From assembly GCA_028687935.1 (NCBI GenBank), contig JAQTZE010000001.1:124001-188000 (forward strand): a DNA stretch of 64,000 bases, in the 5' to 3' direction. The notes under the pieces were generated by a model. It ran no database searches. It was not told where the DNA came from and saw only the letters and a list, made by a program, of their open reading frames with translations. This document shows, piece after piece, positions 58,367 through 64,000 of this stretch (the stretch's first letter is position 1; each line of letters opens with the position of its first letter). The DNA comes from Sulfurimonas sp. GTDB lineage: Bacteria; Campylobacterota; Campylobacteria; Campylobacterales; Sulfurimonadaceae. A program made the translations under genes and the position numbers.

Positions 58367-59776
58367 CTAAATAATAAACTGTTTTAAATACTCTTTGAGA
58401 AATAGTAAAATTATAATCAAAAGAGATGTAAGCAAGATAAGATAGAGACTTTTTATAGACTTAAGCATCTTGAAAAATTGTGCAGTTCCAAAAACGCGGA
58501 TGGTCAGGATAAAACTCACAAAGCCACTCATAGTACTAGCGAGTGCCAAACCGCTCACTCCCATCGGTGAGATAAGGGAAAGGGCGAGAATGATATAGGC
58601 TGCGAGAGAAAAAGTAGCGATTTTTGCCGCGCGCATCTGCATCTCTTGGGCATAGAGCCAGAGGACAAAAAGTTTTTGCAGACCAAAAGGGATAAGCCCT
58701 ATCATATACATCTGCAAAACAGCCGTTGTATTTTTGGTATCCTCTGCACTAAACGCACCGCGCTCAAAGAGTGCCCATGTTATCTCGTGGGCAAGCATGT
58801 AGCCGCCAACAGTGCTGCCAATGAGTAAAAAAGCTAAAAACCAAAAGGCTTTTTCTAAAAACGCAAGAGCTTTTGCCTCGTCTTTGTTTTTTAAAAAACG
58901 AGCAATACGTGGAAAGAGTGCTATGGAAGTAGCAATGGCAAAGAGTGCGAGCGGTAACTGAAAAATACGGTTTGCGTAGTAAAGATAAGAGATAGAACCA
59001 CTCACCAAAAATGAGGCTAAAAAAGTGTCTAAAAAGGCACTTACCTGTGCGGTTGAATTGCCCCAAACAGCAGGGAAAAACTGATTTGTAAATTTACGTG
59101 TATCTTTTTTTATGATCTTTGATTTGACACGCATATATCTAAAGCCACCAAATAAAAGCTTTGAGAGACCGAGTTTGTAGATGGCATAGATATGTACGCC
59201 AAGCTGCATAATACCGCCGATAACAACACCATAACTGAGATAGTAGACGATCTCTGCTTGACTTTTATCCTCAGCGAGCCAGATAGCACCGATGAGTGAG
59301 ATGTTGAGCAGGGCAGTTGAAAACGCAGAGGTTGCAAAGTGCTGTTTGTATTGAAGCATTGTGCTCAAAAAAGTCATAGCAAAAACAAGTGGCAAATACC
59401 AAAAGTTTATCGCGACATAGGGCGCTGCAATCTCTATCGTTTGCGCATCAAATCCAACTGCAATAGCTTTTGCTGCAAGCGCTGGTAGGAGGTTTACAAA
59501 GAGGGTAATAATAAGGATAATGGAGGCAAAAAGGCTAAAGATATAGGCCGAGAAAACTCCCTTGTGGCGAGAACGTGCAAAGGCAGGGATAAAGACCTGC
59601 GTAAAAGCACCCTCAGCAAAGATACGGCGAAAAAGATTTGGGAGCTTAAAAGCGATAAAAAAGATGTCACTATAGATATTTGCACCAAGGGCAGATGCAG
59701 TCATAAGATCTCGTAAAAAGCCTAAAACTCTTGAGACTAAAATTCCGAAACTGTTAGTAAATATTGCTTTAAACAT
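58367..59776 (-). CDS. murJ: Lipid II flippase MurJ
   Basis: 469 aa from ATG 59776, preceded by AAAGAG; the frame continues to 59821. A MOP-family protein of about 14 helices with SFGILVSRVLGFLRDLMTAS at the start, FRRIFAEGAFTQVFIP, and LYYANRIFQLPLALFAIAT, all MurJ marks. It moves lipid II across the membrane for peptidoglycan synthesis. It is divergent from the FapA-like gene. Confidence 0.93.
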   Translation of the reverse strand: MFKAIFTNSFGILVSRVLGFLRDLMTASALGANIYSDIFFIAFKLPNLFRRIFAEGAFTQVFIPAFARSRHKGVFSAYIFSLFASIILIITLFVNLLPALAAKAIAVGFDAQTIEIAAPYVAINFWYLPLVFAMTFLSTMLQYKQHFATSAFSTALLNISLIGAIWLAEDKSQAEIVYYLSYGVVIGGIMQLGVHIYAIYKLGLSKLLFGGFRYMRVKSKIIKKDTRKFTNQFFPAVWGNSTAQVSAFLDTFLASFLVSGSISYLYYANRIFQLPLALFAIATSIALFPRIARFLKNKDEAKALAFLEKAFWFLAFLLIGSTVGGYMLAHEITWALFERGAFSAEDTKNTTAVLQMYMIGLIPFGLQKLFVLWLYAQEMQMRAAKIATFSLAAYIILALSLISPMGVSGLALASTMSGFVSFILTIRVFGTAQFFKMLKSIKSLYLILLTSLLIIILLFLKEYLKQFII

Positions 59777-59888
59777 GGGGCTCTTTGCTGTATATAGGTA
59801 ATTTTTACGAAATTTTAACAAATCTTTAGTTAAAATATAGACCTAATTTTTACACGCTGTAAACTAAGATTAACTTTAGGTAATAAAC

Positions 59889-61793
59889 ATGGCTTTATTT
59901 GGACTCGGCAAGAAAGATACAATACTCACTTTGAAAAAAGTCAGGCCTACTGTCGTCCGAACACAAAATGTCGCTAAAGAACTCCTCTCAGTTGCAAGTT
60001 CGTATGATGTCAAAGTTGATACATTGGATTTTAATATTTTTGAAGTCCAAACCTACATCAGAATGTATGACGGAAGCAAAGAGAGTGAGTGGAATGAGAT
60101 CGCAAATGATGCTTTGCGCGCTTTAGATGATGAAACGCAGCTTTTACATCCACATTTTCAGATTAAACAGACCTATGAGATTGAGATATTTACTATTGAT
60201 AGTGACCCATATGAAAAGTTCAAAATAGCAGTAGGGGCAAATGCAACGAAGTGTAAGATCTATCTCAGTATAGTAGCAGGCTCTGAGATCTCATACTCAT
60301 CGCGTCTTGAAGCAGACCTTTTGGGCCTGATTAATAAAAAAAAGATACGTGCAGGTATTTTGATCAATATCTTTGATGAGATGTTAAGCGATACTATCTC
60401 TAAAATAAATGCCTATGTAAAACTCGAAGAAAATGCAAAGTATGATAAAAATGAGACCTATCTGATAGCCGAGAGTTATGAGCCTACTCTGACTACGGAT
60501 GATGCACTTCTTTTATATTATGATAAAACAGAAAAAGTAGATGAAAAGAAGAAAGTGGATTATTCTTCCCGTGGATTTATCAAAAGCGTTACACAAGATG
60601 AAGTTCTCATAGAATATATCAAAGCTAGAGCAGGTAAGCCGGGTAGAAACTGCCGTGGTGAATTTATGAAACCTAAAGAGCCTGAAACGAAGTACGAACC
60701 TACCTTTGCAGTAGATGAGACAATAAAGGTGATAGAGACAGAACTCAGCATAGAATATATCGCGACAGAAAACGGATATATCTCTTTTGAAGATAATAAA
60801 TACCTCATTAAAACAGAAGTAGATGTGAGTCAAATAAGTTTTAAGACGACAGGTTCTATTGCAAGTGGTCTGCATTCAGATGTGAGTATTGTAGTCAAAG
60901 AGACCGATGCAATCAAAGATGCTATCGGTATGGGGATGAATGTTGAAGTAAGTGAGATAGATATTGATGGAAATGTCGGTTCAAACGCAACTGTACATGC
61001 TCTGCGTGCAAAAATAGGTGGACAGACACATAAAACAGCGACACTCAGGGCTGAAAAGCTTGATATAAATGTCCATAAAGGTTCTGCGTATGGAAAACAA
61101 ATTCATATTACGCGCCTTGAGCATGGTACAGTAGATGGAGATACGATAGAGGTTACCCAAGCGCTTGGTGGGCATATCCGAGGTAAAGAAGTCACTATCG
61201 AACTCTGTGGCTCATACGTTCATGCGACTGCTTCAAAGTTTATAGAGATAATAAAGATGCAGGGAAGCGAAAATGTTTTTATCATCGATCCGCTTCTGAA
61301 AAAAGATCTCAAAGAGGGACTCGATAGCAATCAAGAACAGATAAAATCATTTGAGATCGATCTCAGAAATCTCAAAAAAGAGATACTTGGTTATGAGACT
61401 TTTATTAAAGATGGGATGGCCTCTTTTAATGATATCAAAAAGCGTCTGCTGCACTATAAAAAAAATGGAGTGAAGATGCCTGAAGCTTTTGTCAAAAAAT
61501 ACAAACAGTTTCAAAAAGTTCAGGAACGTCTTGCTGCAACAAAATTTGAATATGATGCCAAAGAAGATCAGCATGAACTACTTTTAAATAGAACATCCTC
61601 TTTTCAAGATAATATTTTTGATGCGAGAATTATCAATAGAAGTAGATGGGTGGGGTATAACGAGCTGAAATTTAGGCTTGTAGATCCGCCGATAGAGGTG
61701 ACATACAATCCGGAAGAAGGGTCGATGGATAAAGTCTTCGCTCTTGTGGAGGTATCTGAAGGTGAGTATGAGATAAAGGTGGTAAAAGAGTAA
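59889..61793 (+). CDS. FapA-family (DUF342) protein
   Basis: 634 aa. The central part (about 230-450) has the glycine-rich beta-helix-like DUF342/FapA pattern: RGFIKSVTQDEVLIEYI, AGKPGRNCRGEF, and repeats such as GNVGSNATVHALRAKIGG. A coiled coil follows (about 470-560). The N-terminal 220 residues are less conserved. No signal peptide or membrane helix. FapA-like proteins are annotated as polymerisation proteins, but the activity is uncertain. ruvA follows 13 bases later. Confidence 0.85.
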   Translation: MALFGLGKKDTILTLKKVRPTVVRTQNVAKELLSVASSYDVKVDTLDFNIFEVQTYIRMYDGSKESEWNEIANDALRALDDETQLLHPHFQIKQTYEIEIFTIDSDPYEKFKIAVGANATKCKIYLSIVAGSEISYSSRLEADLLGLINKKKIRAGILINIFDEMLSDTISKINAYVKLEENAKYDKNETYLIAESYEPTLTTDDALLLYYDKTEKVDEKKKVDYSSRGFIKSVTQDEVLIEYIKARAGKPGRNCRGEFMKPKEPETKYEPTFAVDETIKVIETELSIEYIATENGYISFEDNKYLIKTEVDVSQISFKTTGSIASGLHSDVSIVVKETDAIKDAIGMGMNVEVSEIDIDGNVGSNATVHALRAKIGGQTHKTATLRAEKLDINVHKGSAYGKQIHITRLEHGTVDGDTIEVTQALGGHIRGKEVTIELCGSYVHATASKFIEIIKMQGSENVFIIDPLLKKDLKEGLDSNQEQIKSFEIDLRNLKKEILGYETFIKDGMASFNDIKKRLLHYKKNGVKMPEAFVKKYKQFQKVQERLAATKFEYDAKEDQHELLLNRTSSFQDNIFDARIINRSRWVGYNELKFRLVDPPIEVTYNPEEGSMDKVFALVEVSEGEYEIKVVKE

Positions 61794-61806
61794 TGGTGCA
61801 AAATAT

Positions 61807-62370
61807 ATGATCGTCGGACTCAAAGGAAGAATAGAGCATAAAGAGCCAGCCTTTGTACATGTAGATGTGCAAGGTGTTGTCTATGAAGTTTTTATATCTC
61901 TCCAAACATTTTCAGCTTTGGGAAAAGAAGAGACAAAACTTTATATATCAGAGGTTATTCGTGAAGATGCTCATCTTTTGTTCGGATTTTTAGAGCTTGG
62001 TGAGAAAAAACTCTTTGAAAAACTTATCAAAATAAGCGGAGTAGGCCCAAAAGTCGCTATCGCTATCTGCTCGACCTATACACCTGCACAATTTGCAGTT
62101 GTCATCAACAATAATGACATAAACGGAGTCAAAAGAGTTCCCGGGATTGGCCCGAAAAACGCGGGGCGCATCCTCATAGAACTCAACGGTTTTGATGTGG
62201 AACTTTTACCAAACGCATCACCAAAAACGCAAGCTACGGATGAAGCGATGCAGGCTTTGGAATCACTTGGATTTAAAAAAGAGAAAATATCCAAAGCACT
62301 CGCTTCTTGTTCATCTGAAGATACTGCTACTTTGGTCAAACAAGCACTCAAACTACTACACACTTTATAA
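61807..62370 (+). CDS. ruvA: Holliday junction ATP-dependent helicase subunit RuvA
   Basis: Binds Holliday junctions and works with RuvB. 187 aa. OB-fold start VGLKGRIEHKEPAFVHVDV, then HhH motifs LIKISGVGPKVAIAI and VKRVPGIGPKNAGRI, and a C-terminal RuvB-binding domain (ALESLGFKKEKISKAL). Start ATG at 61807. Transcribed with the FapA-like gene and ddl. Confidence 0.94.
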   Translation: MIVGLKGRIEHKEPAFVHVDVQGVVYEVFISLQTFSALGKEETKLYISEVIREDAHLLFGFLELGEKKLFEKLIKISGVGPKVAIAICSTYTPAQFAVVINNNDINGVKRVPGIGPKNAGRILIELNGFDVELLPNASPKTQATDEAMQALESLGFKKEKISKALASCSSEDTATLVKQALKLLHTL

Positions 62371-62379
62371 GGAAAACTA

Positions 62380-63417
62380 TTGAAATTATCTATACTATTT
62401 GGCGGAACAAGTTTTGAACACGAGATTAGCATTGTCAGTGCTATAACATTAAAAGAGAAACTTTCAGGTTTTGATCTGACCTTTATCTTCTGTGATCAAG
62501 ATCATACTTTTTATCTTATCGACCCATCCAAGATGCGTGCAAATGTTTTTTCAAAAGGTGAGCATAAAAAAATGGCTCAGCTTACGCTTACAAACGGCGC
62601 TTTTGTACAAAAAACTCTCTTTGGCGTAAAAGAGTACAAGGGTACAGTTCTTAATCTTATCCACGGTGCAGACGGTGAAGATGGTACTATTGCGGCACTT
62701 TTTGATTTCTTTGCAATCGATTATATCGGGCCGCGCGTGGATGCTTCTGTCTTTTCTTATGATAAAAGATACACAAAATATCTCTGTGAGGCACGGGATG
62801 TGAAGTCTGTAGCCTATGAAGTGCTAAGCATAAATGAGCACAAGGATGTCTCCCTTGCGTATCCTATCATTGTAAAACCTGCACGTCTTGGAAGCTCTAT
62901 CGGTGTGAGTATCGTAAGAGATGAAACGCAGCTTGATTATGCACTTGATAGTGGCTATGAGTATGACAATGTTTTACTTGTAGAGCCATTTATCGAGGGT
63001 GTTAAAGAGTACAACGTAGCAGGTTTCAAAGCAGATGGGAAGATGTACTTCTCAATAGTAGAAGAGCCGCAAAAAAATGAGTTTTTAGATTTTGAGAAAA
63101 AATATATGGATTTCTCTCGCAGTGAACAGGTTTTAAAAGCCGATATCAGTGAAGAACTCGCCTTAAGACTCAAAGCAAATTTTGAAAAAATCTACACAAA
63201 TCTTTTTGAGGGTGCACTTATCAGATGTGACTTTTTTGTTGTCAATGATGAAGTCCTTTTAAATGAGATAAACCCAATCCCTGGCTCAATGGCAAACTAC
63301 CTTTTTGAAGATTTTAAGGGCTCTTTGGAGATGCTCTCAAACTCTCTGCCAAAAACAAAAAAAGCACATACATCGTATGAGTATATCCACTCTATATCTT
63401 CAGCAAAAGGAAAATAA
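62380..63417 (+). CDS. ddl: D-alanine--D-alanine ligase
   Basis: Makes D-Ala-D-Ala for peptidoglycan. 345 aa with TTG start after AAGGA. ATP-grasp parts: SILFGGTSFEHEISIVSA, GADGEDGTIAALFDF, KPARLGSSIGVSIV, LVEPFIEGVKEYNVAG and LLNEINPIPGSMANYL, which holds the Mg ligands. The stop overlaps the next ATG (TAATG). Confidence 0.93.
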   Translation: MKLSILFGGTSFEHEISIVSAITLKEKLSGFDLTFIFCDQDHTFYLIDPSKMRANVFSKGEHKKMAQLTLTNGAFVQKTLFGVKEYKGTVLNLIHGADGEDGTIAALFDFFAIDYIGPRVDASVFSYDKRYTKYLCEARDVKSVAYEVLSINEHKDVSLAYPIIVKPARLGSSIGVSIVRDETQLDYALDSGYEYDNVLLVEPFIEGVKEYNVAGFKADGKMYFSIVEEPQKNEFLDFEKKYMDFSRSEQVLKADISEELALRLKANFEKIYTNLFEGALIRCDFFVVNDEVLLNEINPIPGSMANYLFEDFKGSLEMLSNSLPKTKKAHTSYEYIHSISSAKGK

Positions 63418-64000
63418 TGGCTGTAAAATCTATACAGTATAATCAACACACTCTGGATATAAGTTATGAAATACTCAATCCAGAGGCAAAAATCGACTTG
63501 ATAATTTTGCACGGTTGGGGAAGTAATAGAGGTTTGATGAAACAATCTTTTGCTCCCTACATGAGTGCTTTTCGTCATATCTATATAGATTTGCCAGGTT
63601 TTGGAGGAAGCACATGTAATGTTGCCCTTCAAACGAGTGATTATGCCCGTATAGTAGAGCTTTTTATGATCCATATCAACGCCTCAAAAGATATCATTTT
63701 GGGACACTCTTTTGGTGGTAAAGTTGCACTTATCCTTGATCCAAAAGTATTGATTCTTGTTGCGAGTGCTGGTATATATGTGCCAAAATCACTCAAAGTA
63801 AGAGCTAAAATAGCACTCTTTAAATGTTTGAAGATTTTTGGTCTTACAAAATTCCGCTCTTTTTTCGTCGCAGCAGATGCAAAAACACTCAACCAACCTA
63901 TGTATGAGACTTTCAAAAACGTTGTCAATGAGGATTTTTCTGATGCGTTTGCAGATTATAGCGGCAAGGCACTTTTGTGCTGGGGCAAAGAAGATACAGC
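63417..64000 (+). CDS. Alpha/beta hydrolase (3' partial)
   Basis: Starts MAVKSIQYNQHTLDISYEI and runs open to the end of the window. It has the lid-less alpha/beta hydrolase pattern LIILHGWGSNRG, IDLPGFGGS and the nucleophile elbow DIILGHSFGGKVA. The start overlaps the ddl stop (TAATG). The C-terminal catalytic Asp/His are outside. Epsilonproteobacterial relatives follow ddl and murF; substrate unknown. Confidence 0.85.
   Translation, partial: MAVKSIQYNQHTLDISYEILNPEAKIDLIILHGWGSNRGLMKQSFAPYMSAFRHIYIDLPGFGGSTCNVALQTSDYARIVELFMIHINASKDIILGHSFGGKVALILDPKVLILVASAGIYVPKSLKVRAKIALFKCLKIFGLTKFRSFFVAADAKTLNQPMYETFKNVVNEDFSDAFADYSGKALLCWGKEDT

Overview
The window looks like chromosomal DNA from a free-living Campylobacterota (Epsilonproteobacteria), most like Sulfurimonas or Sulfuricurvum. 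The pointers are histidine kinases with the HQWRQPL H-box, THI5-like sensor fusions, EF-P, DsbD and LpxB of epsilonproteobacterial type, AT-rich DNA and very tight operons with ATGA or TAATG overlaps. It holds about 49 protein genes, of which the first and last are cut by the window edges. I see no rRNA, tRNA, CRISPR array or integrase.

Layout. 0-3.6 kb: a response regulator with a degenerate GGDEF and an intact EAL domain, then a NIT-domain histidine kinase. 3.7-4.8 kb: a tiny basic protein, an unknown gene and a decayed locus in which the start of a PHP/TrlF-like gene runs into the tail of a RhuM-like gene. 4.8-12.1 kb: sbcD-sbcC, a DUF815 ATPase, a biotin carboxylase, marC and a lytic transglycosylase.

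12.3-39.9 kb is a large sugar and glycogen block. Entner-Doudoroff genes (zwf, pgl, edd, eda) run rightwards. pgm, glk, a GH15/phosphorylase-kinase-like protein and an alpha-glucan phosphorylase run leftwards. Then a nucleotidyltransferase-phosphohexomutase fusion, two GH57 enzymes, a GalT-like enzyme, two glgA copies and glgB run rightwards. Together they could build, branch, debranch and degrade a storage glucan and pass the glucose through glucose-6-P into the ED route. No glgC is present in the window, and the phosphorylase has Ser where the PLP lysine is expected. An accessory patch (16.9-19.6 kb) interrupts the block; it holds degenerate repeats, a lipoprotein, a possible HEPN protein and a RhuM gene bracketed by a duplicated 3' end of pgm.

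39.9-64 kb is mostly housekeeping: a PA2779/PA2778 pair, a Tsx-like porin, dsbD and a thioredoxin, lpxB, a small cytochrome c, a non-catalytic dihydroorotase homologue, tgt, efp, cysS, sugE, murJ, a FapA-family protein, ruvA, ddl and an alpha/beta hydrolase. Two large sensors share a THI5-like periplasmic domain but end in different outputs, a kinase and a diguanylate cyclase.

The strongest signal not explained by genes is the 7-mer AAACGCA (often AAACGCAG) and its complement TGCGTTT. I counted about 140 copies by eye against about 8 expected for a random 7-mer on two strands. It occurs inside and between genes, is densest in sbcCD, forms some inverted pairs, and is absent from the likely foreign patch. 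It behaves like a DNA-uptake or Chi-like word.
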